This document shows, one piece after another, positions 23,591 to 34,585 of a stretch of 64,000 nt of DNA. Where the stretch lies: contig CAJZBQ010000056.1 in assembly GCA_914767885.1 (NCBI GenBank), positions 1,008,001 through 1,072,000 on the forward strand. The letters run 5' to 3'. Numbering within the stretch: the stretch's first letter is position 1; each line of letters begins with the position of its first letter. The DNA comes from Blepharisma stoltei (taxonomy: Eukaryota; Ciliophora; Heterotrichea; Heterotrichida; Blepharismidae). The position numbers and the translations under genes are program-made. Below the pieces are notes generated by a model that saw only the letters and a list, made by a program, of their open reading frames with translations, was not told the origin of the DNA and made no database searches.

Positions 23591-23907
23591 AAGCGATAAG
23601 ATGTTCTTTATTATAAATGGGAGCGCACTTAAAAGCTTATTTTTGGATTGTGTCAGCAGAAAAAATAATTGTAAATATAATCCAAAAAATATTTATGAAA
23701 AAAGTTACTAGAAATTATTAAAGAAAAAATCTGTAAGCCATTTTGGATTGAATATTAAGTAAAAATGATTAATGAGTTCATATGTATTTGTAAAAGACGC
23801 TTTAAAATAAGCTTAAAGAGCTCTGGCTTATAAAATCCATATAATAAAATTTCATAAATTTTACTACAAATACTAATTTTACCTTCTCTATTAACAGCAG
23901 CGATTAA

Positions 23908-24477
23908 CTAAACTTTTTCTGCAATAAGTGGCGAATTTGATCCTCCACTTTGTAAGCTGTCTATATGCACACTTTTAACCCCCGCAGTCCTCAGTCTTTT
24001 AATAAACATAATAACCCTAATCAAAGTAACTAGATTTCTCACAGCTAAAATAATATTTCCAGCTACCCCTGGCAAGTTATCGTGCCTTTCGAAATCCACA
24101 TAAAAAGTAATCACAATTGCTACAGCAGAAGCCACAGTCAAAATCAAATCAATGATATTTACCCACGTTTTAAAAAACCACGCAAACCCAAATATATAGA
24201 GCCTTGCCACTAATTCCAAAATAACAGCAACTGCTATGATCCATTCAAGAATGACAAACCAAAGAGGATCTATTTAGCTTTTACCTTCAAAGTGCCCGTA
24301 TTCAATAATAATCCATACAGTCATAATCAGACATAGAACGATCAAAAAGACATAGAGGATTTGTGTAAATTTTGAAAAATAAATACTTTTCACGCAGTTT
24401 TGGCAACTGCTTGTTTCGTTTACTGTTAATCTTGTGGCAAGCGTGGGTTTTGGAGTGAGCCTTTCGTTTGGTTCCAT
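23908..24477 (-). CDS. Voltage-sensor-like four-TM protein
   Basis: 184 residues with one 15-nt intron. Four helices: S1 (ILYVFLIVLCLIMTVWIII), S2 (VILEWIIAVAVILELVARLY), S3 (WVNIIDLILTVASAVAIVIT, with the S3 Asp) and S4 (LAVRNLVTLIRVIMFIKRLR, Arg every third or fourth position). This is the layout of an isolated voltage-sensor domain, as in Hv1 or VSP proteins, without a pore or phosphatase domain. The short tail after S4 has no coiled coil. It could be a proton channel, but the S1 Asp that selects protons in Hv1 is not evident. Plasma or ciliary membrane is expected. Confidence 0.75.
24270..24284 (-). other. 15-nt intron
   Basis: GTAAAAGCTAAATAG on the reverse strand. It contains an in-frame stop; removal joins YGHFE to DPLWFVILEW. 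Confidence 0.85.
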
Positions 24478-24559
24478 TTATTAAATGTTTTCATGAATAA
24501 CTTTAAATTATAGCATTCTAGCAGATTTACGAGCTATTAATTATTATACTGGCAAGCTA

Positions 24560-25004
24560 ACACTCCAAAAAACCATTGGAAAAATCCCTATTTTTGGGTA
24601 AAAGCCCAGTACATTAACAAACTCAAAATTTTTTATGAAAAAATATTTTGATAATAAGTGATAATTATTATAATGAATCTCTAGCTAATTCTGTTTAAAT
24701 TTAAATATAATATTTTCCCAAATTTGGAGCTGTTTGCCCTTGATTTGGCCACTGGGAAAATTTTTGGTTCGACCAGTACCATATGGTTTGGTCAAACCAA
24801 AAAATTTTCTCAGTGGGCAAATCAAGGGCAAACAGCGCCATCTATGGGAAAATTCTATAGCTACATTTTAAAAATTAATTTCTATAAATTAAAAATAATA
24901 TTTTCATTAAAATTATTTCGATATGGGATTTTTAAATTTTGATTCGATAAAATTATATGCAATTTTTTTTAAAAAAATTTTAAATTTTGTTCGATATGGG
25001 AGTA
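24560..25004. mobile_element. MITE-2 copy interrupted by a fold-back element
   Basis: The left end ACACTCCAAAAAACCATTGG and right end TTGTTCGATATGGGAGTA are worn MITE-2 ends with TA at 24558-24559 and 25003-25004. A typical MITE-2 core (AATTATTATAATGAATCTC) precedes a palindrome nested at 24722-24848. Intergenic, upstream of the Clu gene. Confidence 0.6.
24722..24848. repeat. Fold-back element with ~50-bp inverted arms
   Basis: Left arm GCTGTTTGCCCTTGATTTGG...; the right arm ends CAAATCAAGGGCAAACAGC. A few mismatches and a very short spacer (around CCATATGG). Confidence 0.8.
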
Positions 25005-25089
25005 GTAATTGCTTTTCTCATATAAAAATAGCTCATAGATTCACGAACGGTATTGCTTATTATATTAAGCTTAAATCAAATTTTATAAT

Positions 25090-28000
25090 ATGAAAAGCTT
25101 AAGAGATAAAAATCCAACTTTATTTTCTTCGCTTGCAAGCAGCATTAATGTTGAGCAAGGATATGAAGGCACTGTACAGAAATTAAACAACAGCAAGTTT
25201 TTCTTTAATCGAAGATACCTTGCTGTAGACAATTAAAAATGTCAGTTAGGGGTAGGGCTTAGGTCCTACATCGGCTCAGCGAGAGAAGTTCACAACTTTT
25301 TGAGAGTCTCGGATTAAGAGAATAGATCTAAAATGTGCCTGGTGTAGATTGAGAGATCCGAGAGGGCTTAAGGCACAGAAGCAGTTTGACAATTAGACGA
25401 ACCCATCTACCGTTATTAAAAGTGTGATCCAAGCTGAGGCCAAGAAGTACGGGACTTGAAGAATTAACATAAGCTCAAACTTTAAACCTTGTTGTAAAAA
25501 ATGGGCTAATTTCTTATTTCAGAAACCCTCCAAGCGAAGGCATCCCCACAACTCCCAACAAAACCCCTCCAATGCCCAAAGCAAAAGTCCACGCAATCGA
25601 CTGCGAAATTAAACGAGTAGACCCTGAATACTCCAAAAAAAAGAAAAAGCCCTTCATGTTTCAAATTTCATTTTGGGTTGCTCAAGGCAAAAAGCCCAAA
25701 AGAATTATGTGAATTTTCGCAGTCGAAACAGAGATGATTTTAAATACCTGGCTAGATTTTCTACAACGTGCAAGACATCCTATAAATGAAAGTGAGGAAG
25801 AGCAAGGGTTTCAATACGAACTGCCTGAAGACAATTCAGAAAACGAAGATGAAAATGAAGAAGAAAAACTAAAAGAAATGGAAAAAATCAACCAAGAAAA
25901 GCTGAGGGCTGAGAAACTTAAAGCTGAACAAGAAGAAAATTTCAAAAGGAGCTTGGAGCTGGAAAAGAGAAAAGCAAGACAGAGGGAAAAAGAAAAAGAA
26001 GAAAATAGGAAGAAAATGGAAATTGAATATGAGCTGCAAAGACTGCAAGAAGAAGCTGATAAAAAGAAAAAAGAAGAGCTGGAAAATCAGAGGAAGGAAA
26101 GGTTTAGAAAGCTGCTGGAATATTCGTGGGATTATAGGTTTCAAAATTTGTGAAGTAGAGTGTTAGGGTCAAGAGATGACTATGAACAAAATTTGACGTA
26201 CGGAATAAGACTGTTTAAGCATTTAGGAGTTTTTGAGCAAAAAGCTGTGCAAGCGAGTAAAGCTATAATTGATGAGCTGTACCAGCCAAAAACAAAAAGA
26301 AGAATCCAGCCTCTTTCAGACTCTCTAGTGCCTATGTATATTTATCAAAACATGATATTCCGCTTAACATGAGACCAAGAAGACAGTAATTCTTGCAAGC
26401 TATTTGGGCATGAATTTCGTGCCTCTGATATGCTTCTTGATGCTCTATTTTTACTAGGTAGAAAAGAGCAAACATTTCACTTGCGAGTTCCTTTAACTTC
26501 TGTTATTGACTACAAAGGATTTCGGATGCTCGTTATTGCTTTGTCACCATTAGACGGTGACAGAACCTTAATTCATGGGCCAAGCTCAGAAGGTGTATAT
26601 CATGCCTCTTTGCCTATTTACGACTATTTGTCATGAATAGCCCAAGTCTTAAATCTAAAAGAACACAAATTTGAATGAGATGAAAGAATAGCTCCTGCTT
26701 ATGTCCATTTAAGCGTTTTCACACAAGTCCATAAAAGTTTAGGTTATAAAGAACTAGAAGAATATGTCAAAGAAAGCATGGGCTCAGATTCTCCTGAAGA
26801 AGTGACTAGTGAAGACCATATGTACATGGTAAAATTATCTGATTTATTGCCTATTGATATTGATATAAATAAATCTGATCCTGATTTTTCACAGCGACTA
26901 AGGCCGGAATTTATATGTGACTTTGAAAATCCACTATCTGCAGATGCTTTTATTAATAGTTCTGAAGAAAATGCGAACCAAGAAGACATAGAAGTAGCTG
27001 AGGCTAGTAGATATTTGAAAACAGCTAAAATTCCTGAGCTAATTGAGCTGTTGGATTCTTTGAGCATTATGCCGATTGATTCGAAATCAATGACACAAGC
27101 TTTGCATAGTAATGGGATTAATATAAGATATTTAGGAATAATATCAGAGCAGACAAGTCTGCCGCATATTAAAGATATAGCAACTGTAGAAATTGTAGCA
27201 AGAACTTGTAAGCATTTATTGTTTCAACAGTTAGCAGAACTAATGCTTGAGTCTAGCGATTTGTCTCCGGAGAGAAAAGCAACAGATATTGGAGAAGATA
27301 AATTAATGGGCACTTTAGGCACAAAAACTGTTGAAGGCAATTATTTAGATGAAGCTAGCGAAAAAATTAAAGATGATATTGAAAAAGCTGCATCCTTATC
27401 GTATCATCAAAGTAAACCAATTAATTATGAATTAAAGATTTTATAGAGCTGAAAGTATTATTTTACACTTTATATTAAAAATAGATATTCCATTTAGGAA
27501 AAGAGCTTTCACAAAAATGATAGCAGTCTCTTTACAAATGCCTATACAAGAGACTCTAGCTGATTCTCATAGAATTGATCCCGTTTCTCCAAGATCTCAC
27601 ATAAGAATGGATGCTTCTATAAACTAAATTAATTAAATTACGGCCATTAGACCTTAAAGTCTGATTTTTCAAGTAATTTCTCCAAAGTCTATCCTTTTCA
27701 AGTAATTTCTTTGCTTCTATAAAGGAATGCGTCGTTGACTATTTAAACTTGGTTTTCACATACATAAATGGCGATGACATCTGACCCGTCCTCTCGTGTT
27801 CGTGTGAGGGTAACCCATGCATATCTGGGGCATGATTTTCGGAGTCAGGAGTTGGTCCAGCAATATCTGGTGTCCTGCAGTGAAGGACTTAAGCACAAAT
27901 CCTCAGATTTGTGGCCTGATCCAATGGAGTTGTTCACAACTTTTTTTTACCAGCAACGCTCGAGCCAGCTACACCGAAATGGAGGAGGGTGAATTACCTG

Positions 28001-29412
28001 CTCAAGCTGCTATGGTGATATGCCTCGAATTGTGGAAGAGGTTGAGTTTTTCTTAAGTGATGATCTGGGAAAAATGGAAATCTAATCTAATCTAATAAAA
28101 CTTGGTTTTTGGCAGCGGAGAAGAAAGTGATTTATTCTGGGATGGGATTTTACTCCCAAAAGCTTCCAAAAATTTCAACATCAGTGAAACAACTTTAACA
28201 AAAAGCCAAATAAACCTCCATGCACTTTTACATGCCGTCTGCTATCATTGCGGCCTTAATTTAACATTCTATAAAGAAACTGAGCTTGGAAAAGCAGAAA
28301 ACCCCTTTGTTTTACAAAATCTCGATAAAATAAATGAAAAAGTTAAAATGTTTTCTATGAAAAATGTAGAGTACAAAATTTTGGCTGAAAAATATTTAGA
28401 GTATAAAGATGCAAAAAACCACGGTTTATCCTTACAAACTTGCAATTTAAAACTAAGAATAAGCAAAGCTCTGAGTTCAGATCCAGAGTATTTAGGAGAT
28501 CCTGCACTTTTAGCTGATATTGGAGAAATCCTTTTAGAGACTGGGGATGCAGAAAATGCAGTTAAAAAAGCAAAAGAAGCCCTAATTCAAGTGCATCCTT
28601 TGCATTCAGAAAGCGTAAAAAGTTGGTGTGTATTAATGAGAGCTCTTTTTCAAAAAAATATGATGGATGAAGCGCTGCAGTGCTTTGATAATGCGTTAAA
28701 TGCTCTTGATTACCATTGGGGTCCTTATCATCCTTTGCATTCTACTATCTACTCTATTTTAGCCTTTTTGTATATGCAGAGGCAAAATTATGATGATTCA
28801 CTTATTCTCTATAAAAATTCACTTATGTGCTGCTTAAGGGTTTTAGGTCCAAATCACCCGCATACAGCTGAAGTTTATATGGAGCTTGGGAATCTTTATA
28901 TTAGGATTGAAGACCAAGCTGAAGCGTTGGCTGCTTTTGAAAAAGGATATTCTATATATGAAGCATCAATAGGTAAAAATTCAATAATCACAGTAAATGC
29001 AGGAACACAATTAGCCCAATTATTGATAAACCAAGGAAGATATGACCAAGCGAAGCCAATAATTTCTCATTGTTGTGAAGTCCATGAGCTTATAATTGAA
29101 GAGCTTGGTCGTGATAAAGACCCAGAAAACTCAGTTAAAATAGCTCATCATTATGATAAGCTTTATGAAATTTTAGCCCTTGGACTGACACTTGCATTAG
29201 CAATATTAAATTATAGCTTAGTTTTAGTGTATTGTGAAAGACTATGAGAAGTATTAGAAATAAGAAATGAAGAGACTGATAAGGAAATCATTGGAAGGGT
29301 TTTAAAGTTTGCACTTGAAGCAAAATTGAAGCTGTTAATACCTGATAAAAAAAATCTAATTTTGAGTGCTTTATTGAAAGAAGAAGAGAATACTGACCAA
29401 GAAGAAGTATAA
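25090..29412 (+). CDS. PH domain-coiled coil-Clu domain-TPR protein
   Basis: 1140 residues after removal of three insertions. The N-terminal PH domain (KFFFNRRYLAVKNGLISYFRNP ... FQISFWVAQGKKP ... FAVETEMILNTWLDFLQRA) is followed by a charged coiled coil. Then comes a Clu central domain (DGDRTLIHGPSSEGVYH, PAYVHLSVF, LRPEFICDFENPLSADAF, LHSNGINIRYLG, VARTCKHLL, YLNLVFGSGEESDLFW) and C-terminal TPRs (HPHTAEVYMELGNLY). Clu/eIF3-p135 proteins bind mRNAs and set mitochondrial distribution. A PH domain in front is unusual; canonical CLUH starts with a ubiquitin-like CLU-N domain. Many TGA codons are Trp. Confidence 0.88.
25228..25496 (-). mobile_element. SINE-like element in the PH domain of the Clu gene
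   Basis: Duplication CCTTGCTGTA / CCTTGTTGTA (25218-25227 / 25487-25496), including a TA. The reverse-strand tail is GACATTTTTAATTGTC. Excision gives RRYLAVKNGLISYF in frame. Confidence 0.72.
27444..27721. other. TA-bounded IES (278 bp) in the Clu gene
   Basis: TA at 27442-27443 and 27720-27721. Excision gives YELKILKECVVDYLNLVFG. The segment TTTTCAAGTAATTTCT occurs twice near the right end. No terminal repeats match other families. Confidence 0.72.
27757..28109 (-). mobile_element. SINE-like element in the Clu gene
   Basis: Perfect 12-bp duplication AAACTTGGTTTT (27745-27756 / 28098-28109), lacking TA. The reverse-strand tail is CATCGCCATTTATGTATGTG; the head carries TCTAATCTAATCTAATAAA. 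Excision restores DYLNLVFGSGEESDLFW. Confidence 0.8.
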
Positions 29413-29517
29413 CAATAGAATAAAATATTATAAATTTTATATGTATATAATTAGAGTGAAAATACAATACTGCCAGGCATATATAAATATGTTGAAGAAA
29501 TTAATAGCCATAAATAT

Positions 29518-29703
29518 ATGGAAAGGACTAGAAAAGATGGAGGACTATGCAGACATGTTGATAAGTTGATTGAAGAAACTGTAAGTTTAGAAAGAAAAAG
29601 AGGAAGAATTATGGCTACTGATGATAATATTAGATTGAGAAAAGCTGTAGAAGAATTGCAAGGAATATTAGAAGTTGTAGGACCAGAAGTTCTTGATTTA
29701 TAA
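29518..29703 (+). CDS. Small uncharacterised protein
   Basis: 61 residues, MERTRKDGGLCRHVDKLIEETVSLERKRGRIMATDDN..., ending at TAA 29701-29703. The frame is open for about 20 codons further upstream (ENTILPGIYKYVEEINSHKY) back to a TAG, so the real start may lie in an undetected exon. It is predicted helical and charged. No family is recognised. Confidence 0.4.
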   Translation: MERTRKDGGLCRHVDKLIEETVSLERKRGRIMATDDNIRLRKAVEELQGILEVVGPEVLDL

Positions 29704-30666
29704 TAATTATTACAAATTGTCTATTTATCCTTTACTCCCCATTTTGGCTAGCAACAAAATTTGTGTTCGCTCACTCATAAATGAGGTTATTTATATTTTT
29801 AGAATTCTATAAAAACACTGCAATTGCAATTTTAATAAATATTGACTTTTTAAATAATGGAAATGAAAATAAATTTAATTTGTAAAATAAATATTTGCGA
29901 ATGCAAGCTATCTAAAATTTAATAGGAATGGCCAAATAGTTATAATTAGAATCGTAAAAATTATATATTAATTATTATTGGCATGCATTTTTATATTAAA
30001 AATTTTTCTTGATCACTAACAAAAGAAGTTAATTTTTCCAAAAGTAGATTAATCAGGGGAGTGGGAATTAGCTTTTTCTTTTTAATAAATAATTTCTGCT
30101 TCATTAGCCTACCAGCTTATTGCTTGAGATCAGATTTTTTATTTAGCTCGTTTCCGTTAACTTCACTCTTAGAGAATAATTTTTTAAATGGAATTTTTGG
30201 TATATTTTATTTTCACATACGAATCATGGAATCTTAAGCCAATTCTATTAAATTTTAAATATTATAAAATTTGAATTTTTTAAAATAGAAAAAACAAATT
30301 AATCTCCGCCATTCAGAAAAAAAAATCTTTCAGACCAAGGCATGAAATAAGAGATAAAATAGTATTTTTATTGCATTAGAATCTCTGAAAGTGACTATAA
30401 ACTTTATTTCTATATTGCCCTTCAATTTTGTATCAAAATATTTGGCACATAAGGATCTGAATTAAATCGCACTAATTGAAGAATCATCATAAATTCCAAT
30501 TCAAAATATAATAGGAGTTGCAGAGTAATCTCATAAACTCTGCTGCAACTTTGTTAAACTTACTTGGTAAGACATATTCATAAATATGAGATAACAATTT
30601 GAGACCTCAAACTATATCTTTAATGCAACTTTAATTTCTCCTATACAATCGTTAGCTTTATTAACA
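29704..30666. other. Gene-free stretch with a MITE-2 relic
   Basis: A partial MITE-2 end pair (TTTACTCCCCATTTTGGCTAGC ... TTCGCTCACTCATAAATGAGG) lies at about 29731-29788. The remainder is AT-rich with no coding signal. Confidence 0.4.
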
Positions 30667-31008
30667 TTAATTATAAACTGGCCTAAAGAACTCCTTTGGC
30701 CCTGATAATTCTCCTTCGACTAAGCTTCCATACAAAGAATGAGGTGTTGATATGAGAAAAGCATTTTCAAATTCGCCCCTCATAAGTGAACCTCTAAGAG
30801 AGTTGATGGAGAGCGTTGATAAGGATCTCATGTGGGAAGAAGTCTTGCTCATGAGTTTTCCTGATGTGACTTGAGAATTATTTTGTGATGATAAACTTAT
30901 GTCATCAAATTCCTCTTCAAAAGGTTTCTTAAAATCGTGTTGATCTTGGTCCACAATGTTATCAATTTGAATTATCTTAATAGGCCATAAATATGCTAAT
31001 AGCTGCAT
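30667..31008 (-). CDS. Small Ser-rich uncharacterised protein
   Basis: 113 residues from ATG 31008 (MQLLAYLWPIKIIQIDN). It is Ser-rich (LSSQNNSQVTSG, SSHMRSLSTLSINSLRGSL), with a C-terminal LSGPKEFFRPVYN. No domain is recognised. A MITE-2 copy sits 11 bp upstream of the ATG, in the presumed 5' UTR. Confidence 0.5.
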   Translation of the reverse strand: MQLLAYLWPIKIIQIDNIVDQDQHDFKKPFEEEFDDISLSSQNNSQVTSGKLMSKTSSHMRSLSTLSINSLRGSLMRGEFENAFLISTPHSLYGSLVEGELSGPKEFFRPVYN

Positions 31009-31021
31009 TTTCTTTACCTTA

Positions 31022-31412
31022 CTCCCCCCCCCCCCCCTCCGTAAGCGAACAAAAAAAATTTTGTTCACTCACGGAGGGGGGTTAATTTTTTTTTTTAAAA
31101 ACAATTTATATATAAATTTTTTATAAAAAATATTTTTTTCGAAATTTAAAAAAATCCTAATTTGCAAAAATTGGGAAGCAAATACTAATTTAATTTGCAA
31201 AATTTATGTTTTTAAAACGCAATTTGTTTAAAATTAAACAGAATTAGCTCTAGATTTCATTATACTAATTATCACTTATATAGCAAAATTTTTTTCTATT
31301 AAAATTTTTTCTATTAAAAATATTTTTGTTCACTCACGGAGGGTGGGTTTTTGGTCAAAAAATGGTGATTTTTCTAATGGTTTTGTTCGCTCACGGAGGG
31401 GGGGGGGAGTTA
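31022..31412. mobile_element. MITE-2 copy (391 bp)
   Basis: The left end is ACTCC followed by a long C run then CTCCGTAAGCGAAC; the right end is CGCTCACGG followed by a long G run and AGTTA. TA at 31020-31021 and 31411-31412. The internal GTTCACTCACGGAGGGGGG and TTTGTTCACTCACGG blocks make it a nested inverted structure. It has the same length as the copy at 44382. The rest of 31009-31830 is AT-rich without genes. Confidence 0.8.
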
Positions 31413-31830
31413 GTAGAAATTAACTATCAGTTTAATGCTTACTGAGTAATGAGTTAGGATTATTTAATTGGGTATAATTCTCCTTTATCGAGTTTTCTAC
31501 ACTGACAGCAGCCCATTATTTTAATATTTGTCTATTTTATTACGTTATGGGTGGAAGATTTCATATTTGATAGGAATTGTGAAGAGAAAAAAATAAAGCA
31601 TTGAATTTTAATAGATAATTTGCATTTAAAATGATGATCTTTCTATATTCGAAAATTTAGTCATATAGCGGCAATATCAATATTATATTTTAATAAATTT
31701 TATTATAAATTAGAATTTTTATAATAAAATAGTTAATATTGCTGAACTATAAGGTCATCAAAGGCAATATAATGCATTACCTTGATATTTTATAGCTTTG
31801 AAAAGAAAATTAGCTTTAAAAGCCAACAGA

Positions 31831-32697
31831 CTATTCTATATAAGAAGTCATATCACCAGCTGAAAAATACTCTGAGTTAAAATCATCAGGTATCCAATCA
31901 ATCGTTTGCTCAAATTCTTCATGATATGGATCTGATAAAATTTCTAACACATTTTCATATCCACTAACCCCTCCACTATCTTCCAGCGGGCAACGCCTAC
32001 AGCCTTCCAAACATATCGGATACTTCTTTCCTTGCTCTGGAATAAATATACCCTCGAATTCGATTAAATGTTCCCATCAATCTCCATGATTAGGTTAGGT
32101 TATTAAGAAAATGCTTTAGCCGTATCTTTGATGCAGCTATCATGGATCAGGTCTAGGAGTAATCGGCAAGTCATATCCTTGCTGTTTTGGGGTTTTAGTC
32201 TTTAGTGGTAGACTAAAGGGCTCTTCTGACTTACTACAGCCATTGATAGAAGCTTGATTCCAATGATACACATCTGGTGATACTGCACTTGATCCTTGGC
32301 TTAGAGTCTGTTCCAGTTCTCCTTGACATTAAGGCCAAGGCTACTGTGCCATGAGGGCTGGTGGCACGTGTCGTTATTTTAATGCATGCATGCAGTCTTC
32401 ATAGTCATAAGTAAATATCGCATTTATGTTTTGAAAAGAAAAATAATCTTTGATTATTTCGTTTTCTTCATAATGTTTGGAATAGAAATGCATTGAAATA
32501 GTGCATCTTCTTCAATTTATTGGATTTCTTAACTTAAAATCATGTGTATGGTAGTCTAGCCAGCCCATTGAATCAATAATCGCTTGGCTAAATTCTCCAA
32601 ATGTGAAATCGCTTGGGACTAAAATTCTTCTCCATATTGGAGGTCTTGAGCCAATTAAAGTGATCTTGAATTGAAAAAGGTGATGTTGAGAATTCAT
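31831..32697 (-). CDS. pRiA4 ORF-3-like (IS1096 TnpR-like fold) protein
   Basis: 183 residues after removal of a 315-bp insertion. FQFKITLIGSRPPIWRRILVPSDFTFGEFSQAI followed by MGWLDYHTHDFKL and TYDYEDWWEHLIEFEG is the diagnostic pattern of the plasmid pRiA4b ORF-3 family, and CLEGCRRCPLEDSGG is its usual Cys-rich block. The molecular function is unknown. The family is common in bacteria and occurs in scattered eukaryotes, so horizontal origin is possible. The start at ATG 32697 was chosen because the frame upstream is MITE-2-like. TGA is Trp at RNPINWRR. Confidence 0.82.
32088..32402 (+). mobile_element. SINE-like element, family B-related, truncated
   Basis: Duplication CCATCAATCTCCAT (32074-32087) / GCATGCAGTCTTCAT (32388-32402), imperfect and without TA. 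The head GGTTAGGTTATTAAG resembles the family B copy at 57952; the tail is GTCGTTATTTTAATGCATGC. Collapse gives YDYEDWWEHLIEF. Confidence 0.7.
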
Positions 32698-32751
32698 TTT
32701 AAAAATTAAATGGCGCCTGAAATTATATGATGAAAAATTTATAAATTCTGC

Positions 32752-33200
32752 TAACTCCCCTTTGGTAGCGATCAAAATCATTATAAAATCCCTATTTTTG
32801 GGAAAATTAACAGTAAATATATTACATTCCAAACAGCTTGCATCTTTTAAAGCACAAACTTTGCAAATTTAATTAGATTTTTATTTTAAATATTAAAAAT
32901 ATTGGCTTCTAAAGTTCTGAAACAATTTTTTATATAGTTAGCGCATCTTAATAAATTATGAGAGCAAATTCTCTCAAAGAAAAATAATCTTTTTGTAATT
33001 TAAAAATAATTTTGAAAATTAAATCAAATATTGGCAGAAGATATATAATGAAATTTGAAGAACTTTTCGATTTTTCTTATATTTTAAATTTTAAGGGTGT
33101 TGCGGAAGAGCATGTGCTATGCATCTTTATATAATTTTTTCTTTAAAAAAATTAACCTTCATTTGAAACAAAAGTCTTGCTTGCTAGTCAGAGGGGGTTG
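32752..33200. mobile_element. Probable degenerate MITE-2 copy
   Basis: Left end TAACTCCCCTTTGGTAGCGATC and CCCTATTTTTGGG; a possible right end is CTTGCTAGTCAGAGGGGGTTG near 33175-33200. The ends are weak. No gene is seen here. Confidence 0.4.
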
Positions 33201-33225
33201 CTTCATATGAGAATTCATCGTAGTT

Positions 33226-34188
33226 TTAAAAAGTGTAAAAATTATCAGTAAAAATCTCAATTGATGCTTTATGATGGCAATCTCTTGAATAGCAATACTC
33301 TATTAGAGCTTCAACATCAATTCAAGAGCAACTTTCTGGAGATATGTTCCACTTGCATTTAAGTAGGGGGCAATGCTTGAGTTCTTTTCTAAATATATTA
33401 CTTTTAAATAGTACATTAATTAAAATGGTATAATATTTTGGCTTAATTTCTGATCGGCTCTCACGAGTCAAATGGGTTTTTCACATGGAATTTCCGGATT
33501 TTCACGCGTGAAATCCATCTTTTGGCTCGTGGGAGCCGATCAAAAATTTTAGCAACTAATTATAGCACGTAACGCCTGCCCTCTTGGCGAAACAGACCCA
33601 ATTTTATGGCAACAGCGAACTGGGAGGACTCCGAGTGGAAAATCAAGTGCCATCTCAGCAGATTTATATCTGAGTAGGTTTTGGTTACCTTATTGTAGTT
33701 TGAAATGCCTGATAACGTCCTTTGGATCCAAGGACCAATGGGCCTTCTCTACCGAGAAGCTGGGGATTTCGACACAGGCCATATGGAATAGTCTTTCTTA
33801 TAGCTCTCGAAGAAAAGACCATCGCCATTCGATAGAATTCAAGGAGAATCAAGTTAATTCAATCACCTGCCAGAGGGTTGCAGATATCTATAAGCCGCCC
33901 ACTCAAGACTAACGCCGCAAGGAGGGACAAAGGTACTGAAAGTGGCAACCGTTTTGGGGAAAGACAGAAGAACCTCCCTTTGGTGACTGCATCACCAATA
34001 TTGCTCACACCTACCTTTAATAAATTAACATTACTTTAAAATTTCTGGAATAAATTTAATCGTCAATAGGCATAAATTGCTGAAATATTGTTAGAAGAAA
34101 ATATATTTGTATAATGTTTCATTTTCTTTCATAAAGCCAACTGATATCTTTTTAAGTTTATCTTTTCTAAATATAAGGCATTACTCAT
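33226..34188 (-). CDS. Small Cys/His-containing protein (N terminus uncertain)
   Basis: 109 residues from the first in-frame ATG (34188) after removal of a 633-bp insertion. The frame stays open upstream to about 34250 (AQTLEISTFEEFRYAI), so the real start is probably further 5' behind another IES or intron. The C-terminal half has Cys/His pairs (LKHCPLLKCKWNISPESC, EYCYSRDCHH) that could bind zinc. TGA is Trp at YQLALWKKMK and CSWID. The family is not recognised. Confidence 0.5.
33415..34042 (-). mobile_element. SINE-like element, family B, copy 2, with a nested palindrome
   Basis: Duplication ATTACTTTTAAAT (33397-33409) / ATTACTTTAAAAT (34030-34042). The body matches family B; the tail (reverse strand) ATACCATTTTAATTAATG is separated from the body by a fold-back element at 33452-33541. 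Collapse gives LFQKFKSNIFRKEL in frame. Confidence 0.72.
33452..33541. repeat. Palindromic element (about 36-bp arms)
   Basis: GATCGGCTCTCACGAG at the left and CTCGTGGGAGCCGATC at the right; the arms continue inward with mismatches to CACGCGTG. Confidence 0.75.
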
Positions 34189-34585
34189 AATGGCATATCT
34201 AAATTCTTCAAATGTAGAAATTTCTAGAGTTTGAGCTTTTCTTTATTTTGAAAAAGAACTTTAAAGATTAATTTAAATTTTCCAATTTCCCATTTTTAAC
34301 CCATTTATTCTATCTTATTGTTCTAATATATAAGATAATGCTCGTAATTATATAAAAGTTAATTTTCTAGTATAATATATGCTCTATTGTTAATTCTAGC
34401 TTAAAAAATATGTTGATTTGAGCTTTTGTAATTATTTATATTATTTACACCTAATCTTCAGCAGCTTTAAGCTTAAAGAAAATTGGCTTTTGTACATTAA
34501 ATTTATCATAAGAGAGATACATGAGATATATATTTTTTTGAATAATATTTATATTAACTTATCCAATAATGTGTTTTCTATCTTA

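Noticed and set aside
25869-26144. 91-codon Phe/Leu-rich reverse ORF
   Set aside because: It is the antisense of the Lys/Glu-rich coiled coil in the Clu protein.
32698-32832. N-terminal extension of the pRiA4-like protein
   Set aside because: It starts at CTG and reads through MITE-2 end sequence.
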